A stretch of DNA of 64,000 nt from Zygnema cylindricum. Taxonomy: Eukaryota > Streptophyta > Zygnematophyceae > Zygnematales > Zygnemataceae. Below the pieces are notes generated by a model, which did no database searches, was not told the origin of the DNA, and saw nothing but the letters and a program-made list of their open reading frames with translations. A program made the translations under genes and the position numbers. Below, one piece after another: positions 51,384 through 61,281 of the stretch (positions are counted from its first letter, which is position 1; each line of letters opens with the position of its first letter). The stretch lies in NCBI GenBank assembly GCA_037447655.1, contig JBBHKE010002706.1:1-64000 (forward strand). Direction: 5' to 3'.

Positions 51384-51557
51384 ATGGCGAAGCCTTTCCT
51401 CTCACTCGCCGTACGGAACCAGCTGATGGCGGGGTCGCTGACGCTCTTTGTGGCGGGAGCGTACGTGTACTCCATGAGGGCGGTGGCGGGGAAGGACGAC
51501 ATAGGGGAGGCGGTCAGACGGCTGGAAGAGAGAGAACAGACCGCAAAATCGAACTGA
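51384..51557 (+). CDS. 57-aa single-pass membrane protein, COA3-like
   Basis: ATG in CGTACATGGCGAAG opens a 57-codon frame to TGA. The protein has one hydrophobic segment (LMAGSLTLFVAGAYVYSM, residues about 14-31), followed by RAVAGKDDIGEAVRRLEEREQ. A short N-terminus, one transmembrane helix, a Y-x-M-x-A-V-GxxD-type turn and a charged helix match the plan of COA3-like cytochrome c oxidase assembly factors of the mitochondrial inner membrane. The length also fits the plant versions. Local base composition is richer in GC than its surroundings. The assignment rests on this pattern alone. A small unrelated membrane protein is possible. Confidence 0.6.
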   Translation: MAKPFLSLAVRNQLMAGSLTLFVAGAYVYSMRAVAGKDDIGEAVRRLEEREQTAKSN

Positions 51558-51587
51558 GGTGAATAAGAGCGGGAGAGATAGAAAGAG

Positions 51588-51685
51588 AGAGACAGAGAGG
51601 GAGAGGGGGAGGGGGGGGGGGGGGGGGAGGAGGGGAGGGGGAGGGAAGGGGGGGGGGAGGGAGGGGGAAGGAGAAGGATATGGCA
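51588..51685. repeat. G-rich GGGGGA tract
   Basis: GA repeats followed by long G runs (eighteen Gs near 51609-51627) directly after the COA3-like stop. The plus strand could form G-quadruplex structures. Confidence 0.9.
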
Positions 51686-51769
51686 AAATGAGCAAAAAAA
51701 TAGGGGAGAAAGACAGAAGATTTCTGTTTCTTCTGTGTTGTTTGTCGACTAAGTTTAGGGTTCTTTAGG

Positions 51770-52063
51770 CTTAAGGTTGGAATTTATGACAGCATACTTA
51801 ATTGGATACTTTTATATTATGTATGTTATTACTACTTATTAAAATATGTGTATTATTATGCTATGCATATTAATGCATATTATTTTTATATGTGTATTAT
51901 TGCTTAGTATTAAAATATATTCGTTCATCATGTGCATATACTGTCTATTATTATACTAGCATTTCGATTTTGATTTTGCTGCAAGTAGCATGTTGTATAA
52001 CATACATATAATGTATACATAGTCTAGTTTTGTATCGTTATACGACAATATATGACATATATT

Positions 52064-52138
<75 letters not shown>

Positions 52139-53810
52139 TATATAGTTTTGCTGGATGTGTAAAATGCTTAATAATGCCCATTGTCAGCGGTTAAGAAACT
52201 GTGTAATCATCAAAATTATGTTCAAGGATCCAACGACTTTCTTGTCGAAAATGAATGGATTTTGGTGATTTTGAAGGGTTTTTCAAGGCTTTTAGGGTTT
52301 ATTAGGGTTTTTGAGGGTTTTGAGGGTTTTGGACTCGTGTCTGAAATTTGTGAAAATTTGTGAATCCCCACATTTAGTTTGACGCCCCTTTATGGCAAAA
52401 TTAAAAAAAGACTTTCCATTGGACTCATTAGGTCTGCCTAATTCTGACGGTGACTCTCATTGGGATAAGGTTAAGATAAAACGCAAAGGTTATGTAATTA
52501 GATAAAGTTTAGGTTTTAGTCCAATGTTAAGTTTAAGGTTGTGTCAAGTTTTATTTTTTGGAATAACTATAGGTTAGGCTTATTGCATAACAAAGGGTTA
52601 TTTAGGGTTTTTTAGGGCTAAGATTTAGTTGGCTTGGGATATGTATTGCATTATGCTTAGTTGTTGGCTCAAAATTTTAATTTTAATAATGTATATTATT
52701 AAAATTTCACCTCCTCTTTTTTGTTACTTTTGTTATCTTTTTGTTTTCTTTTTTGTTTATGTTTTGGTTTTCACTTTTTGTTTTTGGTTTTGTTTTTTGG
52801 TTTCAGGTCGAGAACCTATAAATGGTAAAAGATAAATTCTTGTTTAATTTCATCAATTTTGATTTGGGTATTCATGAGACTTTTTTGTAAAAGTAAATGC
52901 CAAAACGATTTGGGAAGATAAAAGTTACGACTTTATATGCCTCGTCACAAAAAGAAAATTCTTTCCTTTTTTTTCAATATGGGATCTCGTTCAATAAAGT
53001 CCACGAATAAAACAGAAGAGTTTGTGAGGATATTTTTTTTCGTATAAAGAGTTGAGGAGTGAATTAGTCGACAATTTTTGAGCATCAAATTTGTTTTTTT
53101 TTTCTTTTTTTGGCAAGAATTTATTTGTAGTCATGGAGTTTTTTGCTTCTACCTTTTGCAATTTGGAAATTTTCCAGTTTTAAGCTTTTTTTTTCGAATA
53201 CGATAAAATTTTGTGGTAATGATGGGTGATAAATAATTATATTTTAAAATAATTAAAGCTTCTTTGAGAAACTTTGTGGAAATCTTTGTTTAGGTGTGAC
53301 ATAAATATGTTATGTGAAATTTAATGTTTGAAATAATGTTTTGAAACATTTCAAATTGTTTGAAATTGTTTAGTTGTAGTTTAAACCTCTTAGTTTTTTT
53401 CTCTCTATCTTTTGTTTATAGGTGTTCAATGATGGATAATAGTACCATCTATAATGTCAAATGTAGGACTTTTATTGACTTTTATTGACTTTTGTTGACT
53501 TTTATGGGTTCAACATAAATCAAAATGTACAAAAAACTAAGAAAATGTCAAAACAACTTCGTGTTAATGTTACAGTATACCATCTCAATTTGTTTTTTTA
53601 GGAATTTCCTCACTCTAGACAAACTATTAGTGGTGCTTATTGATCAAGTACAAGCTCAAAAGATTGAGAAATAAGAATTAACGATAATAACTTCAAAAAA
53701 ATCCATGTGTATTTGACAGAAAAGAACAAAATAATGTCTAGTACACCAGTTAAATTAGTGGCTCACAGTGAGTGGGCAATCAGGAAGGACTTTCTTCCAT
53801 AATTTTATGT
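51770..53810. other. AT-rich intergenic region
   Basis: It contains a (TA)n tract at 52066-52132 and a TTTAGGG-like interstitial telomeric stretch at 52270-52332. Poly-T-rich sequence follows. No gene was recognised. Confidence 0.5.
52066..52132. repeat. (TA)n microsatellite
   Basis: About 67 bases of pure AT dinucleotide. Confidence 0.95.
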
Positions 53811-53819
53811 CGTTAATGC

Positions 53820-54039
53820 TACACGTATATCGCTATTAGGGTTAATAATTTCTACGCCACTTAAAATATCTTTTCTCCGTACACTTTTGTCCGATTTTCA
53901 ATTAAAGACCGTCAATCGGAAGCTGAGAATCTAAACTTTCAATGGCAATCGTCAGATCTAAAAACCGACATGCGTGTACGGAGAAAAGATGTTTGAAGAG
54001 ACGAAAAAAACATTAACACTAATAACGACTCACGGTGTA
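53820..54039. mobile_element. TA-flanked miniature element, 220 bp
   Basis: The left end is TACACGTATATCGCTATTAG and the right end, as complement, is TACACCGTGAGTCGTTATTA. The interior inverted halves TTTTCTCCGTACAC and GTGTACGGAGAAAAG face each other. It is related to 28002-28222 and 55003-55211. Confidence 0.8.
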
Positions 54040-54065
54040 CTTACCGCTTTAGGATTACTTATGAG

Positions 54066-54246
54066 GTACGCCGCCTATTGCTGTTAGGGTTAATGAATTG
54101 TTAGGGTTAGCACTGTTTAAGTGTCAACTAAACTAAATTATATTTTGCAACGTGGCTTGTTGTGGGTAAACTTAGTTATAGTGTTGTTCACACTATTTTA
54201 TGATCATGGGCTAAAAAAATGGTGCCTGAAAGTAGAGTGTGGTACA
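54066..54246. mobile_element. Miniature element related to 20748-20946
   Basis: It shares the interior TATATTTTGCAACGTGGCT and the TTTATGATCNNGG block with the element in DPB2 intron 11. The ends are imperfect. Confidence 0.5.
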
Positions 54247-54829
54247 GTGATTATCTCCAGTATCTATTTTCTATTCTTTCTTTTTTTTTCAACCAAATGT
54301 AAGGAATCGATAAAGAAACGTCATTTGCTGTTTCTATTTGTGGCAGATTCACTTTTTAAGGTCAAATAAGTTGACGTTCAAATTTATATTGGCGTTTCAA
54401 CAAGCAAACATAATCTACTTATGTGACGACATTAGGATTTGAATCGTTGTTTAACTAAAAGTTATCACGGATAGCGCGGCACATAAACGTTGACAAATTT
54501 AAAATAATAGTTTATAATTCTAAAATTATAGTACCGAAACGAAATAAATAAATTACATTGTAAATTTGTAAAATCAAACTTTTTCGAAAACCAGACGAAC
54601 AAAGCAGACGAACAAATATGTCAGACTGCTGCCATTGACTGACATTTATAAAAAAAATAACAGTCAAAAGGACATTTTGGAAGGGGTATCCAAGTAAAAC
54701 CCCCTTAAATTAGAAATACTGATGGAAATATCGCGATTTTTTAACGAAATCGGGGGGAAGGCGGTCCGCGGCGCGTCCAGGGAATAACACGTACAATTGA
54801 GTGTATTGGCCGTACATTTATCTGTACGG

Positions 54830-54993
54830 TCCGTATAGATAACGTCAATAGTTATCGATATCAGTGTTATCGCCGATAAATACCTTTTATCGGCGATAAC
54901 ACCGATAACGATATATCGTACCAATATATCGATTATCGGGTACCCGAAAAAAAACCCATATCGTTATCAACAAATCCTTACCGATACACAACA
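54830..54993 (-). mobile_element. hAT-like miniature element fragment, inverted
   Basis: Read on the minus strand it begins TAGTGTTGTGTATCGGTAAG, the same subfamily end as at 39562, with CCGATA and ATATCG palindromes. It is abutted by the 55003-55211 element. The far end was not found. Confidence 0.6.
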
Positions 54994-55002
54994 CTAGCTA
55001 GT

Positions 55003-55211
55003 AGTGTTAATAATTTTTTCGTCACTTAAAAGTTAAAACATTTTTTCTCCGTACACACTTGTCCGATGGTCAATTTGGGACCGCCAATCGGAAGCTGTGA
55101 ATCTTACCTTTCAATCGCAACCGTCGGATCTATAAACCGACATACGTGTACGTATAAAATTTGTTGTAATAGACCAAAAAAACATTAGCATTAATAGCGA
55201 TTCACGATGTA
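55003..55211. mobile_element. TA-type miniature element, left end eroded
   Basis: The interior and right end (GCATTAATAGCGATTCACG, then GTA) match the 28002 and 53820 elements. The left terminus is lost at the junction with the hAT-like fragment. Confidence 0.65.
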
Positions 55212-55644
55212 TTGTACGTGTCAGGTATGAGGTGGTGCACGCATCAATTGATTCAATACCGTCAGGAGCCGAGCCAAACGTTATTCGACTATTCGATGTT
55301 TTGCTATAGATTTATTTTTTTAATCAAAGTAAGTATTCGATTAAAAAAAAGGAGACGAGAAACGCCATTTGTTGCTTTTATTATTCTTGGCTAATTCAAT
55401 TAATTAGGTTGAATACGTCCAAGCTCACAATAACAACCCCTCTCAAATGTGAAAGATTTGCCTATTATCCATATCCGTGCGAAACAATAAAGTATATAAT
55501 TATGAGAAACGCCATTTGTTGCTTTTATTCTTGGCTAATTCAATTAATTAGGTTGAATACGTCCAAGATCACAATGACAACCCCTCTCAAATGTGAAAGA
55601 TCTGCCTATTATCCATATCCCTGCAAAACAATAAAATATGCTAT

Positions 55645-55725
55645 TGATGACAGTGGGATTTGAACCCACGCCCTTTCGGACAGGAACCTTAATCCTGCGC
55701 CTTAGACCAACTCGGCCATATCATC
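55645..55725 (-). tRNA. tRNA-Leu (anticodon AAG)
   Basis: The 81-nt minus-strand sequence folds as a class II tRNA. It has acceptor GATGATA/TGTCATC, D-arm GCC/GGC, anticodon stem CAGGA/TCCTG with loop TTAAGGT (AAG), a long variable arm (TCCGAAAGGG) and T-stem GTGGG/CCCAC. There is no intron and CCA is not encoded. The T-loop is TTTGAAT where TTCRAAT is normal, so the conserved C56 (and the B-box C) is lost. It could be a functional variant or an early pseudogene. Confidence 0.8.
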
Positions 55726-55927
55726 AGATGACATCATTGCAGAATTGTACGTACTTAATAGTTTTTGTGTATACCATACTAAAAAATTATTCAAATTCAA
55801 GGAATCGATATGACAAATCTATATCGGAAACGTCATTTGATTAATTCTTGACTAGTTCAATTAGGCCGAATGCGTGGAAAATCCAAAGTCCAAACAAAGC
55901 AAAAATTTTACAAAAGTGTACAAATTT

Positions 55928-56010
55928 TGACAACAGTGGGATTTGAAACCCCGCCCCTTTCGGGCAGGAATCTTGATCTTGCGGCCTTGGACCATCTCGG
56001 CTATATCACC
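55928..56010 (-). pseudogene. tRNA-Leu pseudogene
   Basis: It aligns throughout with the tRNA-Leu at 55645-55725. The acceptor stem is mostly wobble pairs, the anticodon stem has a mismatch, position 33 is C instead of U and the T-stem is broken. The flanking sequence is shared with the intact copy. Confidence 0.7.
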
Positions 56011-56099
56011 AAATTAGATACGACGTCACCAACTTTCGACATATAAAAAATGCTGTTTTATTCAAGAATATTGCTGAAGCCAGTTTTGGGTCTAAACGG

Positions 56100-56302
56100 T
56101 ACTCCGTGAATCGTTATTAGCCTTATGTACTCTATATCGGCACCCCAAAATTTTGACATTGATACCTTAAATAAAATAAATCACACTATTTAAGGACGTT
56201 GACCATAATCTGCCACGTCTCCTGGCAATAAATTAGAATGAATGACGCTAATTTTTTCTTTACACTAATAATTTCTGTACGCTAATAACGATTCAAGGTG
56301 TA
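56100..56302. mobile_element. TA-flanked miniature element, about 200 bp
   Basis: The left end TACTCCGTGAATCGTTATTA and, as complement, right end TACACCTTGAATCGTTATTA are bordered by TA. The subterminal CTATATCGGCACCCC block is shared with 58156. Confidence 0.8.
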
Positions 56303-56598
56303 GAGCAAAAATCCTCAATCGTATCAGTAATCGGTAAAACGCTTACCTAAATCGCTTAATCCTTTCTATCAATGTCGACATCACTACACTCCCCGTCGTT
56401 CATAGGGTTAGGGTGGCGTTCCATCAGACGAAAAGTGAGGTTCTTTACAGAAATTGGGGCCTCTCCGTACCACGACGTACCTCTTATTTTGTTTGTATAC
56501 GCGAACAGCATTACAGAGAGTCTTGCCAATATTCTCCAAAGGTCTGGGAGGAATGAACGACCGTTGGATATTTTTTCGCGAGGCATTCGCTTCCAAAG

Positions 56599-56649
56599 TT
56601 TCTGTAAATGGTGATGTACCTCCTCGAGGTACATCACCATTTACAGAAA
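56599..56649. repeat. Perfect hairpin, 24-bp arms
   Basis: The left arm 56599-56622 and right arm 56626-56649 are exact reverse complements separated by CTC. Each arm includes GTAAATGGTGATGTACC or its complement. Confidence 0.95.
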
Positions 56650-56829
56650 AATTTGCGCGACGACACGTTGGAATACGTGTCAAGACGGCAACCAACGGAA
56701 ATCGAAAAATTTCGCACACGATACATACATTCAAAAATCCAACCGAAGTCACAAAAGTAATTTCGTAACAAACTTTCGTCGCGCTAGTTTTGTTACCAGC
56801 CCATTCGTCACACTATTTGTGGAAGCGCT

Positions 56830-57150
56830 CATTCGTCACGCGAAAAAGCAGAAACCCTAAAAAAATGAGCTGGCATCTGACCAGCGTTTGCAATAAGTAC
56901 AAAATTTGTGTGGTACGATGCCCTGGTCCGCACTTACATGGTACGCAAATGACGATTTCGAGTTGAAGCTGGTCGGTGTAAAAAATATTTGATGATTTTC
57001 AATATACGATCTTATCTTACGTGGTACCACTCATTCCCGAGCACGTGGATTACAGACTCTACGCGAAAGAACATCGTTCAAAATGTATCATCCTGTAAAG
57101 TTCGCCGTACAATTACAGGAAATCCTGATGGAACGCCACCCTTAATGCGA
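56830..57150 (+). pseudogene. Second copy of the 5.5-6.6 kb coding remnant
   Basis: The frame YKICVVRCPGPHLHGTQ near 56904-56955 and the following CACGTGGATTACAGACTCTA parallel the 6090-6230 stretch. The frame is broken by stops. The family is not assigned. Confidence 0.45.
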
Positions 57151-57620
57151 AATTATAATGTATAATTTTATTTTGTGCAAGGAGGCGTGGCATATTGTAG
57201 TCCACCTCCTTAGTTAGTGTTGTTAGCTCTATTTTATGATTTTCGGTCAGAAAACATTTGGACCGAATTAGTGTTATTAACTCTAATAATGATGGCCACT
57301 GTACTTTTCTTTATCAAACTTCTTTCTTATCTTGTACTATGTCTCTTCGTGACGTTTTTCAATTTTAATGCACCCTATGATCCTTACATATTAAAAGCAA
57401 TGGACGTGAATTGTTGTAGTTAAAAATAAAAAGTGATTTTTTCACTTTAATTATATGATTTAAGAAGCACATATAAAACCTTTGAAAGGTATAGTCAACG
57501 ATTGCAAAACTTACAAAGACTAACATGTTGAAATTAATTTCCATTTCTTTCCAAGTGAATTATAAATAATCATTTATAACCCTTTTATATAACTTCTTGA
57601 AAAATGGTAATTGACGAGAT

Positions 57621-58158
57621 TGTATAAATTATAGAATCCTATGCTTCATACCGGGAAAAAATATAAAGTATGGCATAATCATGTTATATAAGAAAAAAGC
57701 CGATACGTATTGCAAAACCTCCTCGGTCCAATGATGTACCAAGATGCAATGTGGCACATAAACATCCTTAAGCACAAGGACGATGTTTTCACTTTATTAT
57801 CAAGGATCGCTTATGGTGATTTACAATACGTTTAATAGTTGATAGCAACACAAGATATTCAATAATTTAATATCATATATTTTGCATAGTGATACTCTAT
57901 GTCATAATTAATTTTTATTATACTTAAGGCCACACTATATAAAATTCGTGGGAGTGTTTTGCGTGAACATGTATTTCTTAGGTGTAACAATCACGAAGTT
58001 GTAAGGGATTCATTAAAGGACAAACTTTAAAAAGAATGTAGAAATGGAGTAGATACATAAATTAGTATTCATGACCCTTGTAAGCCTTCAAACATTTTAG
58101 AATCAGTCGGGTTGTACAAATCACCAAAATGACAAACGAGTAGGTGGCATTATAGTAC
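57621..58158. repeat. Direct repeat of about 540 bp, copy 1
   Basis: From TATAGAATCCTATGCTTC to GGTGGCATTATAGTACA. It recurs at 58939-59495 with scattered substitutions. Both copies stop at the start of an inverted-repeat element end. Confidence 0.85.
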
Positions 58159-60076
58159 ACAGTCAATCGTTATCAGCATTATGAACGCTATATCGGCACC
58201 CCCAAATTTTGACCCCAAAACTTGAAATAGAATTAATAACACTAATTTTTTTTACCTTAATTAAGGTTTTGGTGAATTAGCGTTATTAATTTTAATGTAT
58301 GATATTTTTTAATAGTGTGGTGCACGGACATGTCAATCCGTAAAGAATGGTACTTTGTTAAGTAATAAAGTACGAAACATGGATTAAAATCATAGTTGTT
58401 AAAATCGTATTTTACTCACGATTCAAACGCACGAATAATAAGTCGAAATCGGAGAGGTCGATTTGAAAAAATCGTTAGTGATTGTGATTCCATACTATTC
58501 CGTACATGTAAAAAAAAATGAATTTTACACGTACCGCAGTTTGTACATTTTTTCCATAGTTCAAAAGTAGGCGTTTTTTGGTAGGCCTTTTGTAGGCCGC
58601 CTTTAGCGTAAGTTGTGTTACGGGCTTTCCATGTGATCTTCTTAGATCGCTACTTTCATCAGCCACCGTCCGATCGTCCGAATCTAACGATAGTCCTATC
58701 GTAAATTGTGTTATGGGCTTTTCATGTGATCTTCTTAGATCGTTACTTTCATCAACAACCGTCAGATCGTCCGAATCTGACGGTTTAAATAAAAAGTCGC
58801 TCAAAACTCACAAAAAAATATTTTTTTGTCCATTTTTTTTTCAAATTTAGACATGACGTTTAATTCTCTATCGATCCATGTGCAACTCAACCCTGTTACT
58901 ATTTTATTTCATTTTGCGGCCAATACAATATGGGTCTTAAGGCCATATTGTATGTTTTATAGAATCCTATGCTTCATACCGGGAAAAAATATAAAGTATG
59001 GCATAATCATGTTATATAAGAAAAAAGCCGATACGTATTGCAAAACCTCCTCGGTCCAATGATGTACCAAGATGCAATGTGGCACATAAACATCCTTAAG
59101 CACAAGGACGATGTTTTCACTTTATTATCAAGGATCGCGTATGGTGGTTTACATTACGTTTAACATTTTATAGCAACACAAGATATTCAATATTTTAATA
59201 TCATTTATTTTGCATAGTGATACTCAATGTCATAACTAATTTTTATTATAGTTAGGACCACACAGTTTAAAGTTCGCGGGAGTTTTTTGCGTGGACATGT
59301 ATTGCTTAGGTGTAAGAATTACGAGGTTGTAAGGGATTCATTAAAGAACAAACTTTAAAAGGAATGTAGAAATGGAGTAGATACATAAATTAGTATTCAG
59401 TAAAACTTGACCCTTGCAAGCCTACAAACATTTTAGAGTCAGTCAGGTTGTACGAATCACCAAAAATACAAACGATTAGGTGGCATTATAGTACATTGCA
59501 AATTGTTATTAGCGTTTACAAATGATTAGTGTTAAAAATTTATTAGCGTTATTAACGCTAATTTGATTTTTTCAATATTTTGAAAAAAAAAACTCTTACT
59601 CTAATTGATCCATATCGCTGATTTGGGTACAACGGATATGCCATCAATTTTTTCACGGTAAAATAGGAGTACAAAATTTGACAAATTGTACACCGTCGCG
59701 TCCGTTTACTCTAATTTATTCATAAATATAATTTTGGTATACTGCCGTATAATTAATACGCGATCAATATCTTTACACTAAAACAAAAACAATCTCATTC
59801 TGCCTTTTAATATGAGTGCATTTTTAGGTGCGATCGCAATTATTTTAAATTTATAATCCATGTTCCGTACTTTTATACTTATCAGAGTACCATATTGTAT
59901 GGAGCGACAAGTCCGTACACCACACTATTCAAGAATTTCATAAATTAGAATTATTAACGCTAATTCACCAGAACCTTAATTAACGTAAGAAAAATAGTGT
60001 TATTAATTCTAATTCAAGTTTTGGGGTCAAAATTGCCGATATAGCGTTCATAACGCAAATAACGATTGGCGGTGTA
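58156..60076. mobile_element. TA-flanked inverted-repeat element, about 1.9 kb
   Basis: The left arm (58156-58400) begins TACACAGTCAATCGTTATC and matches the inverted right arm (60076 down to about 59830) over about 245 bp, including CTATATCGGCA and the TAGTGTGGTGNACGGAC core. The interior contains copy 2 of the 540-bp repeat and a second, decayed element end at 59491. An internal duplicated TTTCATGTGATCTTCTTAG segment lies at 58626-58640 and 58716-58740. No transposase was found. Confidence 0.75.
58939..59495. repeat. Direct repeat of about 540 bp, copy 2
   Basis: Second copy of 57621-58158, about 557 bp with small insertions. It lies inside the inverted-repeat element span. Confidence 0.85.
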
Positions 60077-60079
60077 GTT

Positions 60080-61281
60080 ATAAACATGAACGCTATCTTC
60101 GATAAACGGTGAACCGGTGCGGCGGTATCGTACTGCACTGTACTGTACTGTAGTGTCCTACAGTTTTTTTTTCCCCCTATTTTTTGTGTTCAGACTTCAG
60201 ACTGTACTTAAAAATTTAACGGAGACGTGAAATTGGCAAATTGCACTGCAACAGTCCGAATTTTCCAAATACGACCAAACCTGACTCAGTTCAGAATGAT
60301 GGCGTGACACATCTCTGCTACTTTCTCCTGAATCGGCTGCTTCCTTTTCTTTCTGTACTGTTTGCTACGTCTCTGTACTGTAGTTACAAACGGGCGTACG
60401 GTCTAGACAGAATGCGTCACATGACGACAAAACAGCATGCTCGTGCAAGTTGAAACTAGGAAATCTCGAGAATTTGTGAAAACTCTGGCGTTGGGGGCTA
60501 GATTGCTCCGGTTTGTCCTTGACAGCTGTCGGAGATTCAGGATCTCGTTCTGGTCGGCAGGTAGGATGCAACATACACATCGGACCGTACATGTCAGAAA
60601 TGTACGGCGTTTCGACATTCTCGCCTGGATAGTAACAAGACGACACTCCACCGTACGAACTAACAGATGAAATCTGAAACTGGTATTTTGTGAACGAAAA
60701 ACTGACGGCGGCCGGAGGTCAGTTATGACGTCATTACACTGCTCAACGCACGAGTGCCATGGGAATTTGAATCTTTAGACTGATTTAATGTTGGGAGACG
60801 TGGCGACTTGTACACTATTCTCTCACATTGTGTTAAGAAAACTATTTTGTCTTTTCTGGTCAAAAAAAGTCGCGAAACTGGTATTTTGCATAGATGTCTC
60901 ATTCGTACGGATTTTGACATTTTTACGAAATTTCGTTTTTTTTTTTTGATTTTGAATCTTTCGTTAAATGCGTATACTTTTCGTACGGTTTAAACGTACG
61001 GATGAACCGTACATTAAAAATGTACGGAAATTTAAAAAAAAGATACTATTCATTTGCGCGCGCGAAGTTTGAAAGAAATTTGTACGTTACGGTTATAATG
61101 TACAGAAATTTCGCGCGCAGTTTGAAAAAAATTTGTACGTCACAGTTATAATGTACGAAAATTTTGCAGTGTTTTGAAAAAAAATTGTCCAGTTCATCTA
61201 AGCTGACATTGAATCCGCCATTGAAAGCTTCATTGAAGCCGTACTTCAAGCAAGCTTCCACGTACTTCTTCAGAAGCAGCC
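60080..61281. promoter_or_regulatory. Upstream region of the hAT transposase
   Basis: It includes ACTGTACTGTACTGTAGT repeats near 60130, unrecognised short frames at 60240-60670 and GTACGG-rich sequence near 60980-61030. Two to three diverged copies of a roughly 62-bp unit lie at 61055-61190. No terminal inverted repeat could be fixed. Confidence 0.4.
61055..61190. repeat. Subterminal-type tandem repeats upstream of transposase
   Basis: Diverged units contain GTTTGAAANAAATTTGTACG, then TTATAATGTAC. Tandem repeats near the ends are common in hAT elements and may bind the transposase. Confidence 0.65.

Larger units (their letters stand above)
54298..56010. repeat. Decaying array of tRNA-Leu-bearing units
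   Basis: Four units share AACGYCATTTG, a CTTGRCTARTTCAATTA block and GAATRCGT. They start near 54298, 55350, 55503 and 55800. Units 2 and 3 are near-identical over about 140 bp. Unit 3 ends in a full tRNA-Leu, unit 4 in a decayed one, unit 1 in a B-box-like remnant near 54450 and unit 2 has none. Confidence 0.7.
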
